Shown here: positions 9,916-18,918 of the stretch, one piece after another
Position numbering within the stretch: the stretch's first letter is position 1
Layout of the letters: each line of letters starts with the position of its first letter
DNA from: Erwinia sp. E_sp_B01_1
Lineage (GTDB): Bacteria > Pseudomonadota > Gammaproteobacteria > Enterobacterales > Enterobacteriaceae
Direction of reading: 5' to 3'
Length of the DNA stretch: 64,000 bases
Assembly: GCF_036865545.1 (NCBI RefSeq)
Contig: NZ_CP142208.1
Coordinates: forward strand, 4,216,001-4,280,000
Translations under genes and position numbers: made by a program
The notes under the pieces: model-generated
Seen by the model: only the letters and a program-made list of their open reading frames with translations
The model's database searches: none
Told to the model about the DNA's origin: nothing

Positions 9916-10683
9916 TCAACATTCTGTTACCGGCACACCGCTGTGAAAGCGCAGCTCAGGGTCAGGCTCATTAATCAGTTTTGCTTCGGTTTCCCCTATT
10001 TTTTGAACGCGTTGCGTTATATCCACAGGGGAGATCTGCGCGGCAAGCGCCAGGTAATCCTGGTAGTGGCGTGCCTCAGAGCGTAACAGCGACACGTAAA
10101 AAGCAGCCAGTTCGTCATCCAGATAAGGGGCCAGGCTGGCAAAGCGTTCGCAGGAACGGGCCTCGATATAGGCGCCGCAGATTAACTTGTCCACCAGCGT
10201 TTGCGGCTCATGAGTTGCGACTTCGCGCAGCAGGCCTTTGGCATAACGGCTGGCGGTGATTTTAACGTAAGGTATGCCACGCGCCTGCATGATCTCCAGC
10301 ACCTGGTAAAAATGATGCAGCTCCTCTTTGATCAGCAGCACCATCTTATCCACGAGGATGTCACCATAGAGAACATCCGCCCGACTGATGACCGTTTTTG
10401 ACAAGGCTTTATGCTGCTCAAGGAAGGAGAGATCGGCATTTTCACAATGCACAAACATCTCCCAGGGCTTCAGCCAGGCCAGCAGCGCCTCACCACTCTC
10501 TTTGTCCGCCACATACCGGCGAATAAGCCACATAGCGGTTTGCGCCGCTTTCAGCTCGCAGACAAGGTGGTCCGTTAACAGCAGCGGCAGATGTTCAGGT
10601 TTACGGGCCTGTTCAATCCAGGCCTGTGGGGTGCGGCAATGCAGAAATTCGTGAACAGGGGCAAGAAGACGATCGTTGTTCAT
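9916..10683 (-). CDS. miaE: tRNA 2-methylthio-N6-isopentenyladenosine-37 hydroxylase MiaE
   Basis: MiaE is a non-haem diiron monooxygenase that hydroxylates ms2i6A at tRNA position 37 to ms2io6A, needing oxygen. The 255-residue sequence shows ferritin-like diiron helices with metal-ligand candidates in EELHHFYQVLEIM, GAYIEARSCERFASLAP and RSEARHYQDYL, which give the E...ExxH pattern twice. Salmonella has this gene beside the argI region, E. coli K-12 does not, so its presence separates this genome from E. coli. It is transcribed in the same direction as rraB, 104 bases downstream of it, with a terminator between. Metal binding is inferred from the motif pattern. Confidence 0.93.
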   Translation of the reverse strand: MNNDRLLAPVHEFLHCRTPQAWIEQARKPEHLPLLLTDHLVCELKAAQTAMWLIRRYVADKESGEALLAWLKPWEMFVHCENADLSFLEQHKALSKTVISRADVLYGDILVDKMVLLIKEELHHFYQVLEIMQARGIPYVKITASRYAKGLLREVATHEPQTLVDKLICGAYIEARSCERFASLAPYLDDELAAFYVSLLRSEARHYQDYLALAAQISPVDITQRVQKIGETEAKLINEPDPELRFHSGVPVTEC

Positions 10684-10736
10684 GCGGGCTTACGTTCCGT
10701 GAAGAAAGAGGAGGATGAGCCGTCCGGCTACGGAAT

Positions 10737-10766
10737 AAAAAGAGGCCCACACCAGAGTGCAGGCCT
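10737..10766 (-). terminator. Rho-independent terminator of rraB
   Basis: Read on the minus strand, AGGCC and GGCCT pair around a 14-base loop and a run of five T follows. It separates rraB from miaE. Confidence 0.65.
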
Positions 10767-10786
10767 TTTATGTTCAACGGCTTGAA

Positions 10787-11206
10787 TCAGTGACGGATGC
10801 CGTCATCTTCTTCATCATCAGCATCACCATCTTCGTCTTCATCTTCAGCATCCGGGTCTTCAAAGTAGGTGCCCCAGCCGTCGTAATCGACGTTGAACTT
10901 GCCAGCCAGATCCACCAGTTGCTCGACCTGAACGTCGATCAGCTCAGCGTTCAGTGCGCCTTCGCTGAGAATGTCGCAGCACATCACTTTGCTGCCGTCT
11001 TCCAGCTCAAGCTCTTCCGGCTCGGTCACTTCGTAACCCATTTTAAACGCTTCAACCGCCGCCTTTTCCAGCGCGTCGAAACTGTCGCAGGAGAGGTGGT
11101 GTTCAATGGTGTAAAGTGCATCCGGGTCGCTGCCGTCGTCTAAAAGCTCTTCAATAATCAGCCGCGTCTCTTCACGCTGCTCTTCCAGCAAGGCTTCGTT
11201 TGCCAT
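10787..11206 (-). CDS. rraB: Ribonuclease E inhibitor RraB
   Basis: RraB binds RNase E and modulates the composition and activity of the RNA degradosome. The 139-residue protein matches E. coli RraB over its length ([33 protein letters not shown]) and ends in a very acidic tail ([15 protein letters not shown]). I chose ATG 11206 ([13 protein letters not shown]), which has GAGGA six bases upstream; an extension to 11230 adds eight residues without support. It stands back to back with argI, the usual arrangement. Confidence 0.95.
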   Translation of the reverse strand: MANEALLEEQREETRLIIEELLDDGSDPDALYTIEHHLSCDSFDALEKAAVEAFKMGYEVTEPEELELEDGSKVMCCDILSEGALNAELIDVQVEQLVDLAGKFNVDYDGWGTYFEDPDAEDEDEDGDADDEEDDGIRH

Positions 11207-11300
11207 GATCCGTTCCTCTGTGTGTGGCATCTCTTGTTAGTATTTTCCCACAGTGCTCATCCCGCCACTACCTTTAAACAAAAGTTTCTGCACGCCGGGG

Positions 11301-11344
11301 TTGAAAATGCATATTCATACGGTTAAATTGAATTTTAATTCAAT
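11301..11344 (+). promoter_or_regulatory. ARG boxes (ArgR operator) upstream of argI
   Basis: ATTGAATTTTAATTCAAT at 11327-11344 is a near-perfect palindromic ARG box and is practically the same as box 2 of E. coli argI. A second, weaker box lies upstream: TTGAAAATGCATATTCAT at 11301-11318 fits the palindrome better, while 11306-11323 would give the canonical 3-bp spacing. A hexamer of ArgR with arginine is expected to bind the pair and repress argI. Confidence 0.85.
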
Positions 11345-11365
11345 AAATGTCACCTGGAGTGCTTT

Positions 11366-12376
11366 ATGAGTCAGTTATATCAACGTCATTTTCTCAGGCT
11401 TCTGGATTTCACCCCCGCAGAACTTACCGCTTTCCTTGCGCTGGCCTCCACGCTGAAAACAGATAAACAGAATGGCGAAGAAGTTCAGCACCTGAAAGGC
11501 AAGAATATTGCGCTCATCTTCGAAAAAGACTCGACCCGCACGCGATGCTCTTTCGAAGTTGCCGCTTACGATCAGGGTGCCAACGTCACTTATCTCGGCC
11601 CAAGCGGCAGCCAGATTGGTCATAAAGAGTCGATGAAAGATACCGCCCGCGTTCTGGGCCGCATGTATCACGGCATCCAGTACCGTGGCCACGGTCAGGC
11701 GCTGGTTGAATCCCTGGCTGAACATGCTGGCGTACCGGTCTGGAACGGCCTGACTAACGAATTCCACCCGACTCAGCTGCTGGCAGATTTACTGACCATG
11801 CAGGAGCATCTGCCGGAAAAAGCGTTCAGCCAGATGACGTTTGCCTATGTGGGTGATGCTCACAACAACATGGGTAACACCATGATGGAAGCCGCCGCGC
11901 TGACAGGACTGGATTTACGCCTGGTTGCCCCTAAGGGTTGCTGGCCCGATCCGGCTCTGGTTGAAGAATGCCGTAAAGCCGCAGTGAAGACCGGCGGTAA
12001 AATCACCCTGACCGAAGATATTGCTGAAGGCGTAAAGGGCGCAGACTTTATCTACACCGACGTTTGGGTATCGATGGGTGAACCGAAAGAAGTGTGGCAG
12101 GAGCGGATTGAGCTGCTGCGCGCCTATCAGGTGAACAGCGCCATGCTGGCGCTGACCGGTAATCCAAAGGTGAAATTCCTGCACTGCCTGCCCGCTTTCC
12201 ACGATGACCAGACCACGCTGGGCCAGCAGATGGCTGAGCAGTACGATCTGCACGGCGGCATGGAAGTCACCGACGAGGTGTTCGAATCTGCCCACAGCGT
12301 GGTGTTCGATCAGGCGGAAAACCGTTTGCACACCATCAAAGCGGTGATGGTTGCCACGCTTTCCAATTCACACTAA
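11366..12376 (+). CDS. argI: Ornithine carbamoyltransferase
   Basis: The enzyme makes citrulline from ornithine and carbamoyl phosphate in arginine synthesis. The 336 residues include the carbamoyl-phosphate motif STRTR at 56-60 (followed by Cys61), the [11 protein letters not shown] segment, the ornithine-binding VSMGEP and the HCLPAFHD loop with the catalytic cysteine. Its place beside rraB and pyrLBI matches argI rather than the argF duplicate of E. coli K-12. Regulation by ArgR is supported by the operator directly upstream. Confidence 0.97.
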   Translation: MSQLYQRHFLRLLDFTPAELTAFLALASTLKTDKQNGEEVQHLKGKNIALIFEKDSTRTRCSFEVAAYDQGANVTYLGPSGSQIGHKESMKDTARVLGRMYHGIQYRGHGQALVESLAEHAGVPVWNGLTNEFHPTQLLADLLTMQEHLPEKAFSQMTFAYVGDAHNNMGNTMMEAAALTGLDLRLVAPKGCWPDPALVEECRKAAVKTGGKITLTEDIAEGVKGADFIYTDVWVSMGEPKEVWQERIELLRAYQVNSAMLALTGNPKVKFLHCLPAFHDDQTTLGQQMAEQYDLHGGMEVTDEVFESAHSVVFDQAENRLHTIKAVMVATLSNSH

Positions 12377-12492
12377 ATCCCGGTTCAGATGACGATTGGC
12401 TGTCAGTCACACAGCGGCAAAACCACCGGGAATTGCATCTTGAAGTCATCAGCAATACGAGTATAATTTGCGGCGATTTGCCAGGAGGATGC

Positions 12493-12660
12493 ATGAAACT
12501 GAGTAGCGTTAACATTGCCGGAGTGACAAGCCTGATACCAGGCTGGCAGCGCCGTTTTCCTTCCCTGGCATCACCGATCATAAAAAGAAGCCCCTCATTG
12601 AGGGGCTTTTTTTTGCCCGTTTTTCAGCTAACCGGCACGCTCAGGAGAGACGATGGCTAA
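12493..12660 (+). CDS. pyrL: pyrBI operon leader peptide PyrL
   Basis: A 55-codon frame begins at ATG 12493 behind AGGAGG, runs through the attenuator and ends at TAA 12658-12660, overlapping the first codons of pyrB by eight bases. In E. coli the pyrL peptide works by coupling: when UTP is low RNA polymerase pauses, the ribosome catches up and prevents the terminator hairpin. The same design is present here. The peptide ([14 protein letters not shown]..., with the stretch RGFFLPVF over the U-run) has little sequence similarity to E. coli PyrL, as expected because position matters more than sequence. An upstream in-frame ATG at 12433 lacks a good ribosome site. Confidence 0.8.
   Translation: MKLSSVNIAGVTSLIPGWQRRFPSLASPIIKRSPSLRGFFLPVFQLTGTLRRDDG
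12588..12614 (+). terminator. UTP-sensitive attenuator of pyrBI
   Basis: AAGCCCCTC/GAGGGGCTT with an ATT loop is followed by an uninterrupted run of eight T. It lies inside the leader-peptide frame, 39 bases before the pyrB start, the expected place for the pyrBI attenuator. Confidence 0.9.
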
Positions 12661-13585
12661 TCCATTATTTCACAAACATATCATTTCCATTAACGACCTT
12701 AACCGTGAGGAGCTGGAACTGGTGCTGCAAACGGCGGCCAGTCTCAAGGCAACTCCTCAGCCGGAACTGCTGAAGCATATTGTGGTGGCGAGCTGTTTTT
12801 TTGAAGCTTCCACGCGCACCCGTCTCTCTTTTGAAACGGCGATGCACCGTCTGGGCGCTTCCGTGGTCGGCTTTGCCGATGGCAGCAACACTTCGCTGGG
12901 CAAAAAAGGCGAGACGCTGGCAGACACCATTTCGGTGATTGGGACTTATGTGGATGCCATCGTGATGCGCCACCCGCAGGAAGGCGCTGCCCGCCTGGCG
13001 ACCGAGTTATCCAACGGCGTGCCTGTCCTCAATGCCGGCGATGGCGCTAACCAGCATCCGACGCAGACGCTGCTGGATCTGTTTACCATCCAGGAAACGC
13101 AGGGGCGCCTCAGTAACCTGAGTATCGCTATGGTCGGCGACCTGAAGTATGGCCGTACCGTTCACTCCCTGGCGCAGGCGCTGGCGAAGTTCGATGGCAA
13201 CCGCTTCTACTTTATCGCCCCGGACGCGCTGGCGATGCCTGCTTACATCACGGATGTACTGGATGAAAAAGGCATTATCTGGAGCCGCCACGACAGCATC
13301 GAAGAAGTGGTGCCTCAGGTAGATATTCTCTATATGACGCGCGTGCAGAAAGAGCGTCTGGACCCGTCAGAATACGCCAACGTTAAGGCGCAATTTGTGT
13401 TGCGCGCGGCTGACCTGGCCGGTGCTCAGGATAATATGAAAGTGCTGCATCCGCTGCCGCGCATTGATGAAATCACCACCGATGTGGATAAAACGCCTTA
13501 CGCCTGGTATTTCCAGCAGGCGGGCAACGGCATCTACGCACGGCAGGCGCTGCTGGCGCTGGTGCTTAGCGAAACGGTTCTGTAA
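12653..13585 (+). CDS. pyrB: Aspartate carbamoyltransferase catalytic subunit
   Basis: PyrB catalyses the committed step of pyrimidine synthesis, joining carbamoyl phosphate and aspartate. The 310-residue chain holds STRTR at 53-57, the [12 protein letters not shown] loop whose lysine reaches into the neighbouring active site, the HPTQ motif and the HPLPRIDEI loop of the 240s-260s region. It is followed after 11 bases by pyrI, so the enterobacterial dodecamer (c6r6) with ATP/CTP allostery is expected. The start at 12653 has an AGGAGAG site and sits just past the attenuator. The gene is homologous to argI about 1 kb upstream. Confidence 0.98.
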   Translation: MANPLFHKHIISINDLNREELELVLQTAASLKATPQPELLKHIVVASCFFEASTRTRLSFETAMHRLGASVVGFADGSNTSLGKKGETLADTISVIGTYVDAIVMRHPQEGAARLATELSNGVPVLNAGDGANQHPTQTLLDLFTIQETQGRLSNLSIAMVGDLKYGRTVHSLAQALAKFDGNRFYFIAPDALAMPAYITDVLDEKGIIWSRHDSIEEVVPQVDILYMTRVQKERLDPSEYANVKAQFVLRAADLAGAQDNMKVLHPLPRIDEITTDVDKTPYAWYFQQAGNGIYARQALLALVLSETVL

Positions 13586-13596
13586 GGGGTATGACG

Positions 13597-14061
13597 ATGA
13601 CGCAAGACAATAAATTGCAGGTTGAAGCGATTAAACGTGGCACGGTAATCGACCACATTCCGGCGCAGATCGGCTTTAAGCTGCTGTCGCTGTTCCGCCT
13701 CACCGAAACCGATCAGCGTATTACCATCGGCCTGAATCTGCCTTCCGGCGAGATGGGCCGCAAAGATTTGATCAAGATCGAGAACACTTTCCTGACTGAA
13801 GATCAGATCAACCAGCTGGCGGTTTATGCCCCGCACGCCACGGTGAACCGCATCGACAATTATGAAGTGGTTGGCAAAATTTCGCCGGAGATGCCAGAGC
13901 GAATCGAGCATGTGCTGACCTGCCCGAACAGCAACTGCATCAGCCGCAGCGAGCCGGTGAGCTCCAGCTTTGCGGTGAAAAAACGTCAGGATGACGTGCG
14001 TTTAACCTGCAAATACTGCGAAAAATCCTTTGCTCACCACGTGGTGCTGGCGAACTGGTAA
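13597..14061 (+). CDS. pyrI: Aspartate carbamoyltransferase regulatory subunit
   Basis: PyrI binds ATP and CTP/UTP and transmits the allosteric signal to PyrB. Residues 1-100 form the nucleotide-binding domain ([18 protein letters not shown]); the C-terminal zinc domain shows the four-cysteine set CPNSNC and CKYC that contacts PyrB. Two ATG codons lie six bases apart (13591 and 13597). I take 13597 ([10 protein letters not shown]), because the AAGGGG site then sits at a normal distance and the N-terminus agrees with E. coli. Length is 154 residues. Confidence 0.97.
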   Translation: MTQDNKLQVEAIKRGTVIDHIPAQIGFKLLSLFRLTETDQRITIGLNLPSGEMGRKDLIKIENTFLTEDQINQLAVYAPHATVNRIDNYEVVGKISPEMPERIEHVLTCPNSNCISRSEPVSSSFAVKKRQDDVRLTCKYCEKSFAHHVVLANW

Positions 14062-14161
14062 TCACGGGTCAGCGGCCTATAATGGGCCGGATTCAGGGCG
14101 GAAATCACCCCGCCCTGAGGCACTGGCCTGTCAGCCAGCATTCACTTAAAAGGGAGAAAGT

Positions 14162-14548
14162 ATGTCTCGCGAAATCAGCACTGAAAACGCACCAGCCGCC
14201 ATCGGCCCTTACGTGCAGGGCGTCGATCTTGGCAGCATGATCATCACTTCCGGTCAGATCCCGGTCGATCCAAAAACCGGCACCGTGGCTGAGGACGTTA
14301 CCGCTCAGGCGCGTCAGTCGCTGGAGAACGTCAGGGCTATCGTTGAAGCCGCCGGCCTGAAAGTAGGTGATATTGTGAAAACCACGGTGTTCGTCAAGGA
14401 TTTGAACGACTTCGCCACGGTGAATGCCGCTTATGAAGCCTTTTTCACTGAGCACCAGGCCAGCTTCCCGGCGCGTTCCTGCGTGGAAGTGGCCCGTTTG
14501 CCTAAAGATGTGAAGATCGAAATCGAAGCAATCGCCGTTCGTCGCTAA
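14162..14548 (+). CDS. ridA: Enamine/imine deaminase RidA
   Basis: RidA hydrolyses reactive 2-aminoacrylate and related enamines that leak from PLP enzymes, protecting other PLP enzymes from damage. The 128 residues give the YjgF/YER057c/UK114 trimer fold; the carboxylate-binding arginine lies in FPARSCVEVARLP near residue 105. The gene follows pyrI by 100 bases. That gap holds a TATAAT (14078-14083) inside GGCC flanks and a CAGGGCGG/CCGCCCTG hairpin, so ridA may have its own promoter besides read-through from pyrBI. Confidence 0.97.
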   Translation: MSREISTENAPAAIGPYVQGVDLGSMIITSGQIPVDPKTGTVAEDVTAQARQSLENVRAIVEAAGLKVGDIVKTTVFVKDLNDFATVNAAYEAFFTEHQASFPARSCVEVARLPKDVKIEIEAIAVRR

Positions 14549-14556
14549 ACGGCCCT

Positions 14557-14578
14557 CCTCTCCCGCGTGCGGGAGAGG
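14557..14578 (+). terminator. Hairpin downstream of ridA
   Basis: A 10-bp stem CCTCTCCCGC/GCGGGAGAGG with a two-base spacer (a loop needs some opening at the tip) is followed only by GTTTC. Probably the end of the pyrBI-ridA transcript, although the T-run is short. Confidence 0.5.
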
Positions 14579-14662
14579 GTTTCACTGCTGCCCGCGAGAG
14601 CAGGTTTCATCTGTAGCCTGCGGGAGAATGCGTTCTGTCACCTGTTGAAGCAGCCTTTCAGC

Positions 14663-17053
14663 CTAGCGTCCTGCCTGCAGTAACTTCTCAACCGGATAGA
14701 CCAGCGCCAGGACCACTTCATCCTGAGTGGCCGCCGCCTTATCCAGCTTCGCATGCATCGCGGCCACATCATGTGCGCCAAACGTGCGGTGCGCTTCCCA
14801 CGCATCCAGTAACGACAGCCCCATGCTGCTGATCTCCTGTAGCTGCTGCGCTACAGGCTGTAACGGCTGAAGCTGGTAGTTCTGCGCCAGCAACGGCATC
14901 ACTTCCGGCACGTTTTGCTGCCACAGCGTCAACTGATGGCGGATCGCCTGCATCGCCTGTTTGTCCCCCCGGTTCTCCACCAGCGCATCCACCTGGCTGG
15001 TCAGCTCGCGGATCTTGTCGCTCTCCGCCGGCAGCACATCGGCCAGCCGGTTCAGCGGTTCGTTAAGATCGTAATGCCCGGCCTGGAATTTAAGATGCTG
15101 GCGAGTGTAATACTGGGCAGGCTCCAGCGCTTCGGCGAAGATTTGCAGGGGAACGATGTCGCTGCTGTTAGCCAGACGGATCATCTGAGTCTGGGTCTGG
15201 GCATGCTGTTGCAGACCCACCGAAACCACAGACCAGCTGTCCACGGCCGCCAGACGCCGATACATATTCGGCACGTCGGTAACATCTTTTGCGGACCAGA
15301 GCCGCTCCGCCACGACAAAAGCCCGTGGCCACAGGCGCACATCTGTCACCTGCGGATTGACAATTTCTGCCCACAACGCGGCTTCGCCGCCCAACAGATT
15401 AGCCTTCATCTGCTGCTCACTGGGGACGCTGGGTTGGCTACCTGCGGGTGGTGCTTTCAGCTTGTTGCCTTGCGCAGGATAGCGGACATTGCCCACCAGC
15501 ATGTAGCCCGTCAGCTTATTGCCCGTCAGGGAAACCACCGGTTTAAAGCGCCCCATCCAGGTATCCACGCTGAAGGTCACCTGATCCGGTGCCAGCCAGT
15601 CAACTTCCTGTACCAGCCGACGCGACTTACCGGCAAAGTCGATAAAGCCCCGCCACTGGCCGTTGTGCTCAATCAGCGTGAAGCTGCCCTTAACCGCGCT
15701 GCCTTTCAGCCTCGGCATAGTGAATTCCCAGCTCTGGGCATTTTCGCCTTTGCGGATGCGATCCTCGCCGTTTAGCCCGACGGGATACACTTCGTTGCGG
15801 TAGTGATAGGAAGCGGGCTGCGCCTGATCCAGATAGAACCCGGCAGAGAGAATGCCCCGATAGTCATTTTTGCTGACGTCCCCCAGCGCATCCTGACCCT
15901 GCCAGGACTGGATCAGGATGCTTTTGGGCAGATCCGGATGGGCAATCTCATCCCAGCCCACCATCTGCCGGTGGTGCTTCTCCAGGATCTTTTCCAGCCG
16001 CTGATTGAAATCAGCCTGAAGCGCGTGCTCATCCTTCAGCCCTTTAGCCCGCATAAACGCCTGAATATGCTCTGACGCTTTCCACTGGGTGGCATCCACT
16101 TCATCGCCGCCGATATGCAGCCAGGGGTCAGGGAAGATAGCAGTGACTTCGCCAAGCAGGGTATCAATAAAGGCATAAACCTGTTCATTGCTGGGGTCCA
16201 GCAAGGGTTTAAACACCCCCCAGCCCCGCTCTATCTGATAAGGGCCAGGGGCGCTGAGCAACTCCGGCATCGCCACCGCCAGTGCAGTAGCATGGCCCGG
16301 AAAGTCGATCTCTGGCACCACGCGCACGCCACGATCCGCCGCATACCGGACGATCGCTTTCATCTGATCCTGGGTATAGAACAGGCCGTCGCTGCCCTTC
16401 TCCTGCAACTGCGGGAAGTGGCTGGAGGCAAAGCGCCAGCCCTGATCGTCGGTCAGGTGCCAGTGGAAGACGTTCATTCTGGCGGCGGCAATACCGTCGA
16501 TCTGGCGGCGGATGGTCTCCAGCGGCATAAAGTGACGGGCAGAATCGATCAGGATCCCACGCCAGGGAAAACGCGGGCTGTCATGGATTTCCACAAAGGG
16601 GATCTCGCTTTTCTGCCCGGCGTTCTGCACCAGTTGCAGCAGCGTTTCCATACCGCGCATCGCGCCGAAACGGGTGGCGGCATCCAGCTTCACGCCTTCG
16701 CCGGTGACCTTCAGGCTGTAACTTTCATCGCTGTCCGGCTGCGGAAGAGGATCCACGCGTTTTGCAATGGTGATGAGAATCGTTGGTTTTGCCACGTCAT
16801 CCTGTCCCGGAGACATTTGCCAGCCGGTTTGCAGGCCAATCCGTTGACGCCAGCGGTCGGCGGCACCCGGCATTTCATCCCCTTCGATCCTCAGAGAAAG
16901 CCGGTTATCCAGAGCCAGACTGCCGCCGCTGGCAGGCTGCTCAACCTGTTGTGGCCAGGGCATCAACGGCAGGTTGCCAGCGGGTGTGGCTTGCGCATAA
17001 AGTGAGATGAAAAGAGAGGTAGCAAGAAACGAATAGCGCAGAGTTGCAGGCAT
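14663..17053 (-). CDS. Secreted beta-N-acetylhexosaminidase, GH20
   Basis: The enzyme should remove terminal N-acetylhexosamine from chitin oligomers or glycans outside the cytoplasm. A signal peptide is visible (positive start MPATLRYSF, hydrophobic core LATSLFISLY, AQA cleavage site). An N-terminal GH20b-like domain (residues 25-155) precedes the TIM barrel, which starts at FPWRGILIDSARHFMP and includes NVFHWHLTDDQGWR and the catalytic Asp-Glu pair in HIGGDE at about 317-318. A region of roughly 250 residues follows with helical content. The ATG at 17053 has GGAGAAG upstream; the preceding TTG is less likely. E. coli K-12 has no counterpart here; the gene stands where E. coli has mgtA-treR-treB. 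Substrate is inferred from family only. Confidence 0.88.
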   Translation of the reverse strand: MPATLRYSFLATSLFISLYAQATPAGNLPLMPWPQQVEQPASGGSLALDNRLSLRIEGDEMPGAADRWRQRIGLQTGWQMSPGQDDVAKPTILITIAKRVDPLPQPDSDESYSLKVTGEGVKLDAATRFGAMRGMETLLQLVQNAGQKSEIPFVEIHDSPRFPWRGILIDSARHFMPLETIRRQIDGIAAARMNVFHWHLTDDQGWRFASSHFPQLQEKGSDGLFYTQDQMKAIVRYAADRGVRVVPEIDFPGHATALAVAMPELLSAPGPYQIERGWGVFKPLLDPSNEQVYAFIDTLLGEVTAIFPDPWLHIGGDEVDATQWKASEHIQAFMRAKGLKDEHALQADFNQRLEKILEKHHRQMVGWDEIAHPDLPKSILIQSWQGQDALGDVSKNDYRGILSAGFYLDQAQPASYHYRNEVYPVGLNGEDRIRKGENAQSWEFTMPRLKGSAVKGSFTLIEHNGQWRGFIDFAGKSRRLVQEVDWLAPDQVTFSVDTWMGRFKPVVSLTGNKLTGYMLVGNVRYPAQGNKLKAPPAGSQPSVPSEQQMKANLLGGEAALWAEIVNPQVTDVRLWPRAFVVAERLWSAKDVTDVPNMYRRLAAVDSWSVVSVGLQQHAQTQTQMIRLANSSDIVPLQIFAEALEPAQYYTRQHLKFQAGHYDLNEPLNRLADVLPAESDKIRELTSQVDALVENRGDKQAMQAIRHQLTLWQQNVPEVMPLLAQNYQLQPLQPVAQQLQEISSMGLSLLDAWEAHRTFGAHDVAAMHAKLDKAAATQDEVVLALVYPVEKLLQAGR

Positions 17054-17247
17054 CAAAACTTCTCCATAAGCGTGACGGGCAAAAAAGGCAAAAACCCATT
17101 AAACATAATTCGCGGTACACATCAAGTTACAACGCTCAGCGCGCATAGGCTCTCTCTGGTTTTGTGACACCTTGCGAGTTAATGGCTAATCTTAGGGAAG
17201 AACAACAATGCGTTAGCTCCCCTTCACCTGATAATCAGGATTGAGCA

Positions 17248-18918
17248 ATGACTAAAATTCCACACTGGTGGCAGAACGGCGTTATCTATCAAATTTATCC
17301 CAAAAGTTTTCAGGACACGACCGGCAGTGGAACCGGCGATTTAGCGGGTGTAATCCAGCGACTGGATTACCTTAAAGAACTTGGCGTGGATGCCATCTGG
17401 TTGACGCCGTTCTACATTTCGCCGCAGGTGGATAATGGTTATGACGTGGCGAACTACACGGTTATCGATCCGATTTTTGGCACGATGAACGATTTCGATA
17501 ATCTGGTGACAGAGACACACCGGCGTGGAATGCGGATCATTCTGGATATGGTGTTTAACCATAGCTCCACGCAGCATCACTGGTTTCATGAAGCGCTGAA
17601 TCCTGAAAGCCCCTACCGCTCTTATTATATCTGGCGGGACGGCACCCCCAGCCAGCCACCGAATAACTGGCTGTCGAAGTTTGGTGGCAATGCCTGGCGC
17701 TGGCACCCGGAAAGTGCCCAGTACTATATGCACCTGTGGGCACCGGAACAGGCCGAACTGAACTGGGAAAACGAAAATTTACGCGCGGAGTTAAAGCAGA
17801 TTGTTAACTTCTGGGCCGATCGTGGTATCGACGGACTCCGGCTGGACGTGGTGAACCTGGTGTCCAAGCATCAGGATTTCCCTGACGACCCCAATGGCGA
17901 TGGGCTGAGGCTCTATACCGATGGTCCGCGCATTCACGAATATATGCAGGAGATGAGCCGGGATGTGTTCCGCCCGCGTGAGCTGGTGACCGTGGGTGAA
18001 ATGTCTTCCGCCACGCTGGAGCACTGCCAGCGCTACGGCTCCCTGAGCGGTGAAGAGCTGTCGATGGTGTTCAGCTTCGATCACGTTGAGGTGGATTTTT
18101 ACAACGGCCAGAAATGGACGCTGACGCCGCTGGATCTGGTGGCGCAAAAGGCGATTTTCAGCCACTGGCAGCATGGTATGCACAATCAGGCATGGACCGC
18201 GCTGTTCTGGTGTAACCACGATCAGCCGCGTGTGGTGTCACGCTGGGGAGATGAGGATCGCTATCGCGTGCAGTCCGCCAAAATGCTGGCGCTGGTGCTG
18301 CACGGTATGCAGGGCACGCCCTATATCTTCCAGGGAGAAGAGCTGGGAATGACCAACCCGCACTACACCCGCATCATTGATTACCGCGATATCGAAAGCC
18401 ACAACATGTATGCCGAACTGCGTTCTCAGGGGCGTGACAGCGATAATCTGCTGGAAATTCTCGCCAGCAAATCGCGGGATAATGGCCGCGCGCCCATTCC
18501 CTGGAACGCCGGAGAGAATGGGGGATTTACCAGCGGCACGCCGTGGATAGGGATGTGCGACAATATGGAAACGATCAACGTGGAAGCGGCCTTAGCGGAT
18601 GAAAATTCGGTGTTTTACACCTATCAAAAGCTGATTAAGCTACGTAAAAAGTACCCAATCCTCACCTGGGGTAATTATCTCGATCTGCTGCCGGATCATC
18701 CCTATCTCTGGTGTTATGGCCGACGCTACGAAAACGAGACGCTGGTCGTTGCCACCAACTTCAGCTCTGAAACCCAGGTCTGGCATCCCCCGGCCTATCG
18801 CGGCGAATGGGAAGTTCTGATCAGTAATTACCCCGATACTCACGTCACACCGGGCGAAGTGATGTTACGCCCGTGGGAAGCGGTCTGGTGGTATCAGAAG
18901 CGCGAGTTACATCGGTGA
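17248..18918 (+). CDS. treC: Trehalose-6-phosphate hydrolase (GH13)
   Basis: TreC splits trehalose-6-phosphate, the product of the PTS transporter TreB, into glucose and glucose-6-phosphate. The 556-residue sequence follows E. coli TreC block by block (WWQNGVIYQIYPKSFQDTTG, DNGYDVANY, QGMHN-type HWQHGMHNQAWTALFW). The GH13 triad is Asp200 (DGLRLDVVN), Glu251 (TVGEMSS) and Asp325 (CNHDQPR). In E. coli it is the second gene of treBC next to treR. Here neither treB nor treR adjoins it, and the gene has its own 194-base upstream region shared with the divergent hexosaminidase. An oligo-1,6-glucosidase is the alternative, but identity to TreC looks too high. Confidence 0.9.
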   Translation: MTKIPHWWQNGVIYQIYPKSFQDTTGSGTGDLAGVIQRLDYLKELGVDAIWLTPFYISPQVDNGYDVANYTVIDPIFGTMNDFDNLVTETHRRGMRIILDMVFNHSSTQHHWFHEALNPESPYRSYYIWRDGTPSQPPNNWLSKFGGNAWRWHPESAQYYMHLWAPEQAELNWENENLRAELKQIVNFWADRGIDGLRLDVVNLVSKHQDFPDDPNGDGLRLYTDGPRIHEYMQEMSRDVFRPRELVTVGEMSSATLEHCQRYGSLSGEELSMVFSFDHVEVDFYNGQKWTLTPLDLVAQKAIFSHWQHGMHNQAWTALFWCNHDQPRVVSRWGDEDRYRVQSAKMLALVLHGMQGTPYIFQGEELGMTNPHYTRIIDYRDIESHNMYAELRSQGRDSDNLLEILASKSRDNGRAPIPWNAGENGGFTSGTPWIGMCDNMETINVEAALADENSVFYTYQKLIKLRKKYPILTWGNYLDLLPDHPYLWCYGRRYENETLVVATNFSSETQVWHPPAYRGEWEVLISNYPDTHVTPGEVMLRPWEAVWWYQKRELHR

